Assembly: GCA_947466075.1 (NCBI GenBank)
Contig: CANIBP010000001.1
Coordinates: forward strand, 372,001-436,000
Length of the DNA: 64,000 nt
Reading direction: 5' to 3'
DNA from: Verrucomicrobiaceae bacterium
Lineage (GTDB): Bacteria > Verrucomicrobiota > Verrucomicrobiia > Verrucomicrobiales > Verrucomicrobiaceae
Shown: positions 7,562-17,635 of the stretch, one piece after another
How positions within the stretch are numbered: the stretch's first letter is position 1
Layout: each line of letters begins with the position of its first letter
Made by a program: the position numbers and the translations under genes
Notes under the pieces: model-generated
The model's input: only the letters and a program-made list of their open reading frames with translations
What the model was told of the DNA's origin: nothing
Database searches by the model: none

Positions 7562-10467
7562 AGAGGTGGTTTGCCATCCTGCTCGCTGTTCCTGCTTCGG
7601 CTTTGGCGGATGCGGGGACTGAGTTCTTTGAGTCGAAGATTCGTCCGCTGCTCGTCGAGCAATGCTACGAGTGTCACAGCGCGGAGAAGACCAAAGGCGG
7701 GCTCGCTTTGGATACGAAGACGGGTTGGGAGAAGGGCGGTGACTCCGGCCCGGCGATCCTGCCTGGAAAACCGGACGAATCGCTGCTGATCAAGGCGGTG
7801 CGGTATCACGATGAAGACCTCGCGATGCCGCCGAAGAAGAAAGGTGGCAAGTTGCCGGACAGCGCCATCGCGGCGCTCACTGAGTGGGTGAAGATGGGCG
7901 CGCCTGATCCGCGTGTAGCCGAGGCGAAGCTTGCCGGGATGAAGGCGGCGGACGCGAAGTCGTGGTGGGCGTTTCAGCCGCTGCCGAAGCGGGATTCGGC
8001 ACCTTCGACGGCGAAGCTCGATGCATTCATCCAGCGTGAACTCGATGCGCATTCGATCAAACCAAGCACGGCGACTGACCGGCGCACGTTGATCCGCCGG
8101 GCGACGTATGACCTCACTGGACTGCCGCCGACGCCGAAGGAGGTGGAGGCGTTTGTCGCGGATACATCGCCCGATGCGTTTGCAAAGATGGTCGAGCGTC
8201 TGCTCGCCTCGCATCAATACGGAGTGCAATGGGGGCGTCACTGGCTCGATGTGGTGCGTTACGCGGACACGTCGGGCGAGAACACGGACCGCCCGCTGCC
8301 TCATGCCTGGCGGTATCGCAACTGGGTGATGGATGCCTTCAATCGCGACATGCCTTATGACGACTGTGTGCGTATGCAGCTCGCGGGTGACATTGTGAAT
8401 GCGGAGAAGGCAGACAACGAACGCAGCGCGGGCATCGTCGCCACGGGCTACCTTGCCATCGCGCGGCGCTTCGGCCATGACATCGACAAGGACATGCACC
8501 TCACCTTCGAGGACGTGATCGACAACGTGGGGAAGAACTTCCTCGGCCTCACCACCGGCTGCGCGCGCTGCCACGATCACAAATACGATCCCATCACCGC
8601 TGCAGACTACTACGCGCTCTACGGGATTTTCAGCAGCACGCGCTTCGCCTTTCCCGGCTGCGAGCCGAAGGGCCAGCCGCGCGACATGGTGCCGCTGATC
8701 CCCGCCGCGCAGGTAGAGGCGCTCATGAAGCCGTGGCGCGAAACTGCGGCGAAGGCGGAGGCCGAAAAGAAGCAGCGCCTGAAGAACGTCAGCGCGGATC
8801 AGAAAGCCATCACCGAGTCCGCAGCCAAAAGCACGCGCCTTCTCGCCAGTTCGCAGGTGGGCGAGGGAAAATCCGTTGACTTCGCGGCGGTGGCAGGTGA
8901 GTCGTTGTCGAAGATCAGTGTGCGCAAAGGTGAGCTCCTCCAACTTACGGTCCTGCCCAATGCGAGTCACGGTGCCGACAGCACGCTCGTCGAGTGGAGC
9001 ATCCGCGAAACCGGTGGCGCGGGACGCACATGGAGCGTGGCCGATCTCGTTCAGAGCCTGACCCAAAACAACCCGCACTCTGGCCATGACGGTGCGGCTT
9101 GGTGCTTCCTGGAATCGACGGCCAATGGCCCGGTCTTTCTCACCGAGAAACGCGATGCCATCGATGGGAATAGCGCCCTCAAGAAATGGAGCAACGGTGA
9201 CACGCCATCGGTCTTCGTGAACTCCGCCGACCAGCAAGTGATGGTCTGGACCACGCTCCAGGCGGAGTCGTTCTTCGTGCATCCCGGAATCAAACGTCCT
9301 GTCGCTGTGGCATGGGTGAGTCCGCTCGATGGCGTGGTCGCTGTGACGGGCCGCGTGACCGATGTGCATCCCGCCAAGCTAGATGGAGTGGCGTTTCAGC
9401 TCGATCACATCGCCGCACCAGAGTTTGGCCCGGCGCTGGTCAATTTGGGCAAGGCGGCGAACGACAAAGCCGCCGCAGTAGAACCAGCGCCAGTGATCCC
9501 GGTTGCTTACGCCGTCGTGGAAGGTGCAGCGATAAATTCACCCCTGCAACTGCGCGGCGATCCTGAAAAGCCCGGCGAAGAAGTGCCCCGTCGCTGGCTT
9601 TCCGTTTTCGGTGGTGCAGCGGTGCCTGCAAATGCGGGCAGCGGTCGCAGGCAACTCGGCGACTGGATCGCGCAGCAGCCGATCATGGCGCGCGTGATGG
9701 TGAATCGCATCTGGCAATGGCACTTCGGCAGCGGCCTCGTTCGTTCGCCGAATGACTTCGGTGCGCGCGGCGAAAAGCCCACGCACCCCGAGTTGCTCGA
9801 CTGGCTGGCCTCCGAGTTCGTCGCCAGCGGCTACAGCGTGAAAGCGATGCACCGGCTCATCATGGGCACCGCAACTTATCAACGCGCCAGCGCCGCATCG
9901 CACACTGCGGATCCTGACAACCGTTTGCTCGCGCACTTCAACCGTCGCCGTCTCACCGCCGAGGAAATGCGCGACAGCCTGCTCACCGCCTCCGCGCAAC
10001 TCGACCTCACACCTGCCGAGGCACATCCCTTCCCGGCGGAAGCGACCTGGAAGTTCACCCAGCACGGCCCTTTCAACGCCGTCTATGACACGACGAAACG
10101 CAGTGCCTACCTCATGGTGCAGCGCCAGCGTCGTCATCCCTTCCTCTCGCTCTTTGACGGTGCCGATCCGAATGCCAGCACCGCTGCCCGACAGACGACC
10201 ACCGTGCCCACGCAGGCGCTCTACTTCATCAACGATCCCTTCTTCCACGCCCAGGCCGGTGCCTTCGCCGCTTCGCTGATGAAGTTGGCGAATGACGAAG
10301 CCCGCAGCGCAGAAGCCTATCGCATTTTGTTTCAGCGCCAGTCTTCTGCAGCCGAACGCGAACGCTGCCGAGCCTTCCTCGCCAGCTATCCCGCCTCACC
10401 GCAGGAAAAATGGGCCGCCTATGCCCGCGTGCTGCTCGCCAGCAATGAGTTCATGCACCTCGATTGA
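7558..10467 (+). CDS. PSD1/planctomycete-type cytochrome c domain protein (DUF1549-DUF1553), copy 2
   Basis: Start ATG 7558 gives a signal peptide and an ATGA overlap with gntR; an earlier in-frame start at 7462 lies inside gntR. The 969-residue protein has CYECH at residue 36 and CARCHDHKYDP at 335. Domains are PSC cytochrome, DUF1549 (TYDLTGLPPTPKEVE, WGRHWLDVVRYAD) and DUF1553 (MARVMVNRIWQWHFGSGL). It is longer than copy 1 because of an insert near residues 420-660 that reads like a beta-sandwich, carbohydrate-binding-type domain (VEWSIRETGG, HDGAAWCFLE, GRVTDVHPAKLDGVAF). Similar inserts occur in other PSD1 proteins. It is followed four bases later by a DUF1501 gene. Confidence 0.87.
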   Translation: MKRWFAILLAVPASALADAGTEFFESKIRPLLVEQCYECHSAEKTKGGLALDTKTGWEKGGDSGPAILPGKPDESLLIKAVRYHDEDLAMPPKKKGGKLPDSAIAALTEWVKMGAPDPRVAEAKLAGMKAADAKSWWAFQPLPKRDSAPSTAKLDAFIQRELDAHSIKPSTATDRRTLIRRATYDLTGLPPTPKEVEAFVADTSPDAFAKMVERLLASHQYGVQWGRHWLDVVRYADTSGENTDRPLPHAWRYRNWVMDAFNRDMPYDDCVRMQLAGDIVNAEKADNERSAGIVATGYLAIARRFGHDIDKDMHLTFEDVIDNVGKNFLGLTTGCARCHDHKYDPITAADYYALYGIFSSTRFAFPGCEPKGQPRDMVPLIPAAQVEALMKPWRETAAKAEAEKKQRLKNVSADQKAITESAAKSTRLLASSQVGEGKSVDFAAVAGESLSKISVRKGELLQLTVLPNASHGADSTLVEWSIRETGGAGRTWSVADLVQSLTQNNPHSGHDGAAWCFLESTANGPVFLTEKRDAIDGNSALKKWSNGDTPSVFVNSADQQVMVWTTLQAESFFVHPGIKRPVAVAWVSPLDGVVAVTGRVTDVHPAKLDGVAFQLDHIAAPEFGPALVNLGKAANDKAAAVEPAPVIPVAYAVVEGAAINSPLQLRGDPEKPGEEVPRRWLSVFGGAAVPANAGSGRRQLGDWIAQQPIMARVMVNRIWQWHFGSGLVRSPNDFGARGEKPTHPELLDWLASEFVASGYSVKAMHRLIMGTATYQRASAASHTADPDNRLLAHFNRRRLTAEEMRDSLLTASAQLDLTPAEAHPFPAEATWKFTQHGPFNAVYDTTKRSAYLMVQRQRRHPFLSLFDGADPNASTAARQTTTVPTQALYFINDPFFHAQAGAFAASLMKLANDEARSAEAYRILFQRQSSAAERERCRAFLASYPASPQEKWAAYARVLLASNEFMHLD

Positions 10468-10471
10468 CTTC

Positions 10472-11866
10472 ATGAAGCCACACTCCATCCCCCGCCGCCA
10501 GTTCCTCGCCAGCGCCGTCACCGGCTCGCTGCTGTTTCCCGGCATCGTGCAGCAATTACTCGCAGACAATGCGGACCCGCTCGCACCGAAGCAGCCACAT
10601 TTTCCGGCGAAGGCGAAGCGCGTCATTTTTCTGTTCATGACCGGCGGTGTGTCGCATGTGGATACCTTTGATCCGAAGCCCGCGCTCACACGCGATCACG
10701 GCAAGGAGATCAAAGCCGATCACCCCGAGATCAAAAAACGCCCCGGCTACGAGCGCATCTATTTGAAGAGGCCGCAGTGGGAGTTCGCGAAGCATGGGCA
10801 GTGCGGCACGGAGGTCAGCGCCTTGTTTCAAAACATCGCGCAGTGCGTGGATGACATCGCGCTAATCCGCTCGATGCACACCTCGCACTCGAATCATTAC
10901 AACGCCACGCTCGGCATGCACACAGGTTCATTCGCGCAGTCGCGGCCCAGCATCGGCTCGTGGGCCACTTACGGACTCGGCACGCTGAACCGCAATCTGC
11001 CGGGCTTCGTCGTCATCGCGCCGAAGCAGACGTATGCCGGCACGCAGGTGTTTGCGAGCGACTTCCTACCTGGCGCGCATCAGGGCACGCTCGTCGTTCC
11101 CGGTGCGGAACCCATCGCCAACGTAGCTCCCCGTGTGCCCGCGAGCCGCCAGCAACTCGAACTCGCCGCTCTGCGCCAGATAAATGAGGAGCACCTCGCC
11201 TCTCGCGGAACCGATCCGCTGCTCGCCGCGCGATTGCAAACTTTCGAGACCGCCTTCGGCATGCAGATGGCCGTGCCAGATGCCTTTGACCTCAAACAAG
11301 AATCCGACGCCACACTCGCCAGCTATGGCCTGCAACGCGGCCAGACCACTGGCTTCGGCTGGCAATGCCTCGCTGCGCGTCGGCTCGTCGAACGCGGCGT
11401 GCGCTTCGTCGAACTCATCGACACTGGCTCCTCCGGAAACTGGGACGCACACGGCGATATGATGACGCATGGGCCGCTCGCGAAGAACGTGGACCAACCC
11501 ATCGCCGCACTGCTGCGCGATCTCAAACAGCGCGGCATGCTCGACGACACGCTGGTCGTCTGGACCACCGAATTCGGCCGCACGCCCTTCAACAACACCG
11601 CCACTGCCAAAGGCCGCGAGCATCATCCCTGGGCCTTCAGTTCCTGGTTCGCCGGCGGCGGCGTGAAGCCCGGCATCGTCCACGGTGCCACCGATGAGAT
11701 CGGTCTCCGCGCCGTCGAGAAGCCCGTCCACGTCCGCGACTTCCACGCCACGATCCTGCATCTCATGGGCTTCGATCACGAGAAGCTCACGTATCGCCAC
11801 GCCGGGCTCGATTTCCGACTCACTGGTGTCGAGGAAAGCCACGTCGTGAAGGAGGTGCTGGCGTGA
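10472..11866 (+). CDS. DUF1501 protein with twin-arginine signal, copy 2
   Basis: Start ATG 10472 was chosen because it gives a twin-arginine signal (PRRQFLASAVTGSLLFPG) and lies just after the cytochrome stop; the longer frame from 10292 is buried in that gene. The 464-residue protein has the same order of motifs as copy 1: PAKAKRVIFLFMTGGVSHVDTFDPK, a histidine-rich HTSHSNHYNA, NWDAHGDMMTHG, EFGRTPFN, GREHHPWAFSSWFAGGG and HATILHLMGFDHEKLTYRH. It is the third member of the gntR-cytochrome-DUF1501 unit and overlaps the next gene by GTGA. Confidence 0.87.
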   Translation: MKPHSIPRRQFLASAVTGSLLFPGIVQQLLADNADPLAPKQPHFPAKAKRVIFLFMTGGVSHVDTFDPKPALTRDHGKEIKADHPEIKKRPGYERIYLKRPQWEFAKHGQCGTEVSALFQNIAQCVDDIALIRSMHTSHSNHYNATLGMHTGSFAQSRPSIGSWATYGLGTLNRNLPGFVVIAPKQTYAGTQVFASDFLPGAHQGTLVVPGAEPIANVAPRVPASRQQLELAALRQINEEHLASRGTDPLLAARLQTFETAFGMQMAVPDAFDLKQESDATLASYGLQRGQTTGFGWQCLAARRLVERGVRFVELIDTGSSGNWDAHGDMMTHGPLAKNVDQPIAALLRDLKQRGMLDDTLVVWTTEFGRTPFNNTATAKGREHHPWAFSSWFAGGGVKPGIVHGATDEIGLRAVEKPVHVRDFHATILHLMGFDHEKLTYRHAGLDFRLTGVEESHVVKEVLA

Positions 11867-14800
11867 ATAGCATTACCTGGACTTCCGCCATCGCTGCTGG
11901 CATTACCATGAGCGTATCGGTGGCACTAGCTGATCCGTTCCAGCAATCCATCCTGCCTTTGCTCAAGGAATCTTGCCTCAACTGCCACTCGACGAAGAAG
12001 CAGAAAGGGGATCTCGATCTGGAACGCTTCGCCAGTCTCGCTGACATCAAGAAGGAGCCGATGATCTGGCAGGAGGTGCTGGAGCAGATAAAAAACGGTG
12101 AGATGCCACCGAAGAAGGAACCACAGCTTTCAGCCGAGCATAAAACCGCGCTCCTCGCATGGACGCAGGCGACACTGGATGACATTGCACTCGCCAGCGC
12201 GGGCGATCCCGGCCCCGTGGTGCTGCGGCGGCTGTCGAACATGGAATACACTTACACGCTGCGTGATCTGACGGGCATCGAGTCGCTCGATCCGGCGAAG
12301 GAGTTTCCGGTTGATGGCGCAGCAGGTGAAGGTTTTACCAATGCAGGCGCAGCGCTCGTCATGTCGCCAGGGTTGCTCACGAAATATCTCGATGCGGCGA
12401 AGGAAATCGCGAGCCACGCGGTCTTCACGCCGCACGGCATGCATTGGTCCGCCAGCACCTCGGCGCAGGATTGGACGGATGAAGCGCTGGCGGCCATCCG
12501 CGCGATCTATGCAGGTCACACGTCCACGGCTACGGGCACGCAAACCGAGGCGCAAGGCATCAAGCTAGACACCGGCACTGGCGGTGGCCGCTTGCCGTTG
12601 GCAATTTATCTCGATGCGCTTCAAGGCCGCGATAGCGCCGACGGCTTGAGCAGCAAATATCTCCAGATTCTCCGCGAGGCACTCACGAACACACAGCCAT
12701 CCATTCTGCTTGATCCACTGCGGGCGAAGTTTCGCGAGAAGAAGCTCACCGCCGCCGACATCGAGCCTTGGCAGCAGGTTTTGTGGCGATTCGCCAACGT
12801 CGGGCACATCGGCAAAGAAAACGGCCCAAAGGCCTGGCAAGAGCCAGTGACGCCACTGGTGCCGCAGCATGAGATGCGCGTGAAACTCACTTCAGATCGC
12901 GATGTGACGCTCTATTTGACCACCACCGACGCGGGTGATGGCGGTGTCGATGATGAGGCGATTTGGCAGAATGCACGGCTCATTGCTCCTGGTCGGCCTG
13001 ATTTGCCGATCAGCGGCCTCCCGGCACTCGTGAAGCATTTGGAAGAGCAACGCACGAAGATCATCGCGAGCACCGAGCAATGCCTGAATGCTATCGCGAA
13101 TGGCAAAGACGACGCCGATCCCGCTTTGATGACCGCATGGCGCGAATATCTCGGCTACGGAACCACCAAGCTCGAACCGCTGCTCACGAAGCAGATGAAG
13201 AGCACGCCTGACTATAACTTCATCCAAGGCTGGCAGGGCGAGCAGGCGCTGAGTGTGCTGGCGAACTCGTCGGATACGACCGTGCGCACACCGGGCGTGA
13301 TGAAGGCACACAGCGTGGCCACGCATCCCTCGCCGACACGTGCCTCGGTCATCGCATGGCATTGTGAAAAGCCGGACAAACTCCGCATTTACGGCGATGT
13401 GGCCGATGCGCATCCCGAGTGTGGCAACGGCGTCACTTGGGCGCTCGAAGTGCGTCGAGGACACACGAGCGAGGTGCTAGCCAGCGGCGTGACGAAAGGC
13501 GCGACCGTCCTGCCGATGGGACCGTTTGAGAATGTGCGCGTCGAGCCCGGGCAGGTCATCGCCGTGGTGATCGGCCCGCGCGATGGCAATCATTCCTGCG
13601 ACCTCACAGCGGTGAATCTCACGCTCAGCGATGGCCAAAAGACCTGGGATCTGGCGAAGGATGTCTCGCTAAACATTCTCGCCGGCAATCCGCACGGCCT
13701 GTGGCACTTCCTCAGCCAGCCAGCCACGCTCGAAGCCGCGCAGGATGTCCCCGCGCCCATCGTCGAATGGCGAAAGAAGCCTTCCGCCGAGCTAGCGGTG
13801 AAAGTGCGTGAGCATTTGGAAAAGGATTTTCCGCTGAACAGCCCACTGCTCACGCATGCAGTGCGCTCCTTTGATTCCAAGGCCGAGAACGCCACGCTCA
13901 AAGCCAAAGCGCCGTCAGTCATCGAAGTGAAGATTCCTGCTGCACTCGCCAATGGCACCGAGTTCGTCGTCACCGGCAGGCTGGCCTCGAAAAGTAGCGG
14001 CAGTGTGCAGATGCGGGTGCTCACCGAGAAGCCGGACACGGCGCAGAGCCTCGTGGCGGGCAAATCCGATTCCGCGGTGAAAAACGGTCAGTGGAGCGAC
14101 AATAATCTCGTCACGCAGCAAAGTGCGCCGGTGATCGTCAACGATGGCAGCGAAGCCCGGAAACGCTTTGAGACCGACTTTGCCGACTTCCGCGCTCTTT
14201 TCCCCATCGCATTGTGTTACTCACGCATCGTGCCCGTTGACGAGGTGGTCACGCTGACGCTCTTTCATCGCGAAGACGAGCCTTTGAAGCGGCTCATGCT
14301 CTCCGAGGCCGAAGCTCGCGAACTCGATCACCTGTGGGATGAACTGCACTTCGTCAACGAAACCCCCTTGAAGCAAGTCGATGTCTTTGAGCAGCTTTTT
14401 CAATTCGCCACACAAGATGCGAAGCCCAGCGCCTTCGAGCCGATGCGTCAGCCGATTCTCAAAGCAGCTGTCGCCTTCAAAGAGCTACAAAAGACCTCAG
14501 TTACCACGCAACGTCAGGCCGTGATCGATTTCGCTGCGATGGCGTGGCGACGTCCGCTCAGCGAGAAAGAAATCAACGCGCTGAAAACCTTCCCGCCGCG
14601 TTTGATGCTCGTGCGCGTACTCACCTCGCCCGCGTTTTTGTATCGCGGCGAAAAAGCACCTGCGAAAACCGGCCCCGTGAGTCCGCAGGAACTCGCCACA
14701 CGGCTCAGCTACTTTTTGTGGTCCTCCGCACCCGATGACGAACTGCATTCCGCCAAGCTAGAAGACATCCCTGCTCAAGCAAAACGCATGCTAAAGAGCG

Positions 14801-15651
14801 ATAAAGTGCGTCGTCTCGCTACCGAGTTCGGCTGCCAGTGGCTGCACGTGCGCGATGTCGCCACCCTCGATGAAAAGAGCGAACGCCACTTCCCCACCTT
14901 CCTCAATCTCCGCGACGACATGCAGGAAGAAGTCACCCGCTTCTTCATCGACCTCATCCAAAACAACCGCAGTGTGCTCAGCCTGCTTGATGCGGATCAC
15001 ACCTTCGTGAATGCAGAGTTGGCGAAACATTACGGCTTCGAATCGAAAGGCGACTGGCACCGCATCGACGAACTCCAAACCAAAGGCCGCGGTGGCATCC
15101 TCGGCTTTGCCGCCACACTCGCCAAACAAGCCGGTGCCTCACGCACCAGCGCCATCCTGCGCGGCACCTGGCTGAGTGAAGTCATCCTCGGTGATAAACT
15201 GCCCACGCCACCCAAAGGAGTGCCCACCTTGCCCGAAGAAGCCCCCGCCGACCTCACCGAGCGCCAGCTCATCGAGCGTCACAGCCGCGATGAAAACTGC
15301 GTCGGCTGCCACAAGCGCATCGACCCCTTCGGCTTCGCGCTCGAAGGCTTCGACGCCATCGGTCGCTCACGCCAAGCCAACACAAAGACTATCTTGCCCG
15401 ACGGCACCGCCGTTGATGGTCTAGCGGATCTCCGCAACTACCTGCTTACCCAACGCCACGACGATTTCCTGCGCCAGTTCAGCCGCAAACTCCTCGGCTA
15501 CGCCCTCGGTCGCAGCGTGCAGCTTTCCGACAAGCCGCTGATCGAAACGATGATGAAGAGCGACCTTCGCATCGGCACATTGGTCGATTTGATCGTCCGC
15601 AGTCCGCAGTTTCGTGAGGTGCGGGGGAAAGATTTTGCCATCAACCACTGA
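11863..15651 (+). CDS. DUF1587/DUF1592/DUF1588/DUF1585 planctomycete-type cytochrome protein
   Basis: Start codon GTG 11863 overlaps the previous stop (GTGA) and gives a signal peptide. The 1262-residue protein has an N-terminal haem site CLNCH at residue 38 and a C-terminal CVGCH at 1146. In order: PSC cytochrome, DUF1587 (RRLSNMEYTYTLRDLTG), a long middle region with a beta-rich section, DUF1595-like (MAWRRPLSEKEI), DUF1592 (LATRLSYFLWSSAPDDEL), DUF1588 (FAATLAKQAGASRTSAILRG) and DUF1585 (FSRKLLGYALGRSVQLSD). This architecture is typical of Planctomycetes and Verrucomicrobia and nearly always precedes a DUF1552 gene, as here. Enzymatic function is not established; multi-haem surface redox work is a guess. 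Confidence 0.88.
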   Translation: MNSITWTSAIAAGITMSVSVALADPFQQSILPLLKESCLNCHSTKKQKGDLDLERFASLADIKKEPMIWQEVLEQIKNGEMPPKKEPQLSAEHKTALLAWTQATLDDIALASAGDPGPVVLRRLSNMEYTYTLRDLTGIESLDPAKEFPVDGAAGEGFTNAGAALVMSPGLLTKYLDAAKEIASHAVFTPHGMHWSASTSAQDWTDEALAAIRAIYAGHTSTATGTQTEAQGIKLDTGTGGGRLPLAIYLDALQGRDSADGLSSKYLQILREALTNTQPSILLDPLRAKFREKKLTAADIEPWQQVLWRFANVGHIGKENGPKAWQEPVTPLVPQHEMRVKLTSDRDVTLYLTTTDAGDGGVDDEAIWQNARLIAPGRPDLPISGLPALVKHLEEQRTKIIASTEQCLNAIANGKDDADPALMTAWREYLGYGTTKLEPLLTKQMKSTPDYNFIQGWQGEQALSVLANSSDTTVRTPGVMKAHSVATHPSPTRASVIAWHCEKPDKLRIYGDVADAHPECGNGVTWALEVRRGHTSEVLASGVTKGATVLPMGPFENVRVEPGQVIAVVIGPRDGNHSCDLTAVNLTLSDGQKTWDLAKDVSLNILAGNPHGLWHFLSQPATLEAAQDVPAPIVEWRKKPSAELAVKVREHLEKDFPLNSPLLTHAVRSFDSKAENATLKAKAPSVIEVKIPAALANGTEFVVTGRLASKSSGSVQMRVLTEKPDTAQSLVAGKSDSAVKNGQWSDNNLVTQQSAPVIVNDGSEARKRFETDFADFRALFPIALCYSRIVPVDEVVTLTLFHREDEPLKRLMLSEAEARELDHLWDELHFVNETPLKQVDVFEQLFQFATQDAKPSAFEPMRQPILKAAVAFKELQKTSVTTQRQAVIDFAAMAWRRPLSEKEINALKTFPPRLMLVRVLTSPAFLYRGEKAPAKTGPVSPQELATRLSYFLWSSAPDDELHSAKLEDIPAQAKRMLKSDKVRRLATEFGCQWLHVRDVATLDEKSERHFPTFLNLRDDMQEEVTRFFIDLIQNNRSVLSLLDADHTFVNAELAKHYGFESKGDWHRIDELQTKGRGGILGFAATLAKQAGASRTSAILRGTWLSEVILGDKLPTPPKGVPTLPEEAPADLTERQLIERHSRDENCVGCHKRIDPFGFALEGFDAIGRSRQANTKTILPDGTAVDGLADLRNYLLTQRHDDFLRQFSRKLLGYALGRSVQLSDKPLIETMMKSDLRIGTLVDLIVRSPQFREVRGKDFAINH

Positions 15652-15654
15652 TTC

Positions 15655-16983
15655 ATGAACATGAAAAGCCACCAATTCTCACGCCGTGCCTTCCTGCGCG
15701 GAACAGGCGTCACCATGGCCTTGCCGTGGATGGAGTCCGTCAACGTCTGGGGCGATGAGCCAAAGAAGAACCGACCAGCCAGCGAAGCGCCGTTGCGCTT
15801 GTGCGTGACGTTTTCCGGCAATGGCTTCCATTCGAAGGAATGGTGGGCGAAGGGCGAAGGCAAGGCGATGGAGTTGGGCAAGGTGCTCGCGCCGTTGAAC
15901 GAGTTCAAAGAGAAGCTGCTCTTCGTACGCGGCTTGTATCACGAAGAGGCGCGGAAGGGAAACATCCATTCGTCACAGACGGGCAACATGCTCTCCGGCG
16001 CGCCGATTGCGAGCGGTGGTGAGATTCGCTCGGGCACGAGCTTTGATCAATTGCTGGCACAAACGTATGGCCGCAGCACCAAGGTGCCGAGTCTCGTGCT
16101 CGCATGCGAGAAATCGAATCCGTCGGTGCACAAGAACTACTCGATGCTCTACAGCTCGCACATCTCGTGGAGTTCGCCGACCACTCCAACACCGCTGGAG
16201 CTTTACCCCGCGCTCGCGTTTGATCGTCTCTTCAAAGACGACGCATCACCGGCGGACAAGAGCGTGCTGGATGCCGTGCTGGCCGATGCGCAGGATTTGC
16301 GACGAGGCATCAGCACCAGCGACCAACGCAAGCTCGACGAATACCTCGACAGCGTGCGAGAGGTGGAGAAGCGCATCGAGAACGCCGGCAAACGCGGCGA
16401 GTTGCAAGGCTGGCGGCCCACGCTCGATAAGCCCAACATCCAACGCCCCGCCGACGGCATTCCGCAAGACATCGGCGAGCACATGCGGCTCATGATCGAC
16501 CTTCTCGTGCTCGGTTTCCAGACCGACACCACGCGCATCACCACGCTGAAGTTCAACAACGACCACAGTGCCCTGCGTTTCCCGAATCTGCCCAGCATCC
16601 AGCAGGTCGGGCACGGCATCGACTACATGATCCATCACCTGCTCAGCCACAGCGACGGCGAGGACTGGCTGAAGGTGAATCAGTTCTTCATGGAGCAGCT
16701 CGCTTACCTTGCAAGGAAGCTCGACGCCATCCGCGAAGGCGAGCACACGTTGCTCGACAACACGATGCTGATGCACTGCTCCAGCATGATGATCGGCGCG
16801 AAGCACAACAACGACGAACTACCCATCATCGTCCTCGGCGGTGGCCTCAAAGGTGGCCGCGTGCTCGACTACACTGGCAAACCCGAGCGCCAGATGTGCC
16901 GCTTGTTCATGGCGATGATGGACAAGATGAGTGTGCGGCCGAAGACCTTCGGTGATGCGAAGATGATGCTGGAAGAGGTTTAA
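15655..16983 (+). CDS. DUF1552 protein with twin-arginine signal
   Basis: A 442-residue protein starting three bases after the preceding stop. The N-terminus carries a twin-arginine motif (SRRAFLRG) followed by a hydrophobic stretch. DUF1552 features are present: LRLCVTFSGNGFHSKEWW, HSSQTGNMLSG, SGTSFDQLLAQ, KLDEYLDSVREVEKRI, and a C-terminal HCSSMMIGAKHNNDELPI. DUF1552 proteins share a distant relationship with DUF1501 and are the usual partner of DUF1592-type cytochromes. It is probably exported in folded form. The substrate is unknown. Confidence 0.87.
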   Translation: MNMKSHQFSRRAFLRGTGVTMALPWMESVNVWGDEPKKNRPASEAPLRLCVTFSGNGFHSKEWWAKGEGKAMELGKVLAPLNEFKEKLLFVRGLYHEEARKGNIHSSQTGNMLSGAPIASGGEIRSGTSFDQLLAQTYGRSTKVPSLVLACEKSNPSVHKNYSMLYSSHISWSSPTTPTPLELYPALAFDRLFKDDASPADKSVLDAVLADAQDLRRGISTSDQRKLDEYLDSVREVEKRIENAGKRGELQGWRPTLDKPNIQRPADGIPQDIGEHMRLMIDLLVLGFQTDTTRITTLKFNNDHSALRFPNLPSIQQVGHGIDYMIHHLLSHSDGEDWLKVNQFFMEQLAYLARKLDAIREGEHTLLDNTMLMHCSSMMIGAKHNNDELPIIVLGGGLKGGRVLDYTGKPERQMCRLFMAMMDKMSVRPKTFGDAKMMLEEV

Positions 16984-17026
16984 ACGACAAGAATGGCTCT
17001 CTCGAATCGTTTTACCCGCACACACC

Positions 17027-17635
17027 ATGCTCCGTTTTATTCTCCCTCTATTTTTTGCCACAGCAGTCTTTGCGCAGACAGCCGATCCTAAACCGCTCGT
17101 CGAAAAGGCCCTTAGCGCCGTCGGTGGTAAGGACAAACTGCTGAAGATATTCCGCATCAAAGAGGTTTTTCATTTTGGCAGCACTCCTGAGCCCGCTGAG
17201 GGCAAAAAGCCCTCCACCCGCGAGTCCATTCTCGATGTTCCCGGCTTTTGGTGGATTGGCAAAAAAGAGCGCGCTGTCGAGCCGGCCAAAGATGACGTGT
17301 GGGCATGGACACTCGGCATTTTGGTCGATGAGAAGTCGAAGATCGAAGCCATTGCCGACCTGACTGACGAAGGGAAAGTCTGCTTTGGCCTTCAAGTCAG
17401 CGGCAGCGTCACCCCCGCGATGAGTTTTTATTTCGACAAGGAAACCAACCTTCTCAAGCGCCTCGACTGGCGTGGGGATTTCTACCGCTTCAGCGACTGG
17501 AAGGAACACGATGGTGTGAAATACGCCAGCAAGACGATTATCCTCAAGACGAAGGACAACAAGCCGTGGTTCTTCCATGAGGTCACTGAAATCGAGCGAC
17601 TCAGGGCGCTTCCTGATGGTTTAACGAAACCATGA
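17027..17635 (+). CDS. Secreted hypothetical protein, LolA/LppX-like fold possible
   Basis: A 202-residue protein with a signal peptide (MLRFILPLFFATAVFAQ). The start of the mature part (PLVEKALSAVGGKDKLLKI) and the alternating beta strands afterwards (FYRFSDWKEHDGVKYASKTI) resemble outer-membrane lipoprotein-sorting-like domains that verrucomicrobial genomes carry in many copies. I cannot assign it firmly. It overlaps the downstream beta-helix gene by ATGA, so the two are likely translated together. Confidence 0.65.
   Translation: MLRFILPLFFATAVFAQTADPKPLVEKALSAVGGKDKLLKIFRIKEVFHFGSTPEPAEGKKPSTRESILDVPGFWWIGKKERAVEPAKDDVWAWTLGILVDEKSKIEAIADLTDEGKVCFGLQVSGSVTPAMSFYFDKETNLLKRLDWRGDFYRFSDWKEHDGVKYASKTIILKTKDNKPWFFHEVTEIERLRALPDGLTKP

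Noticed and set aside
7447..9369. 640-codon open frame opposite the second cytochrome gene
   Set aside because: Arg/His-rich with no domain signal; the plus strand carries haem and DUF1549 motifs.
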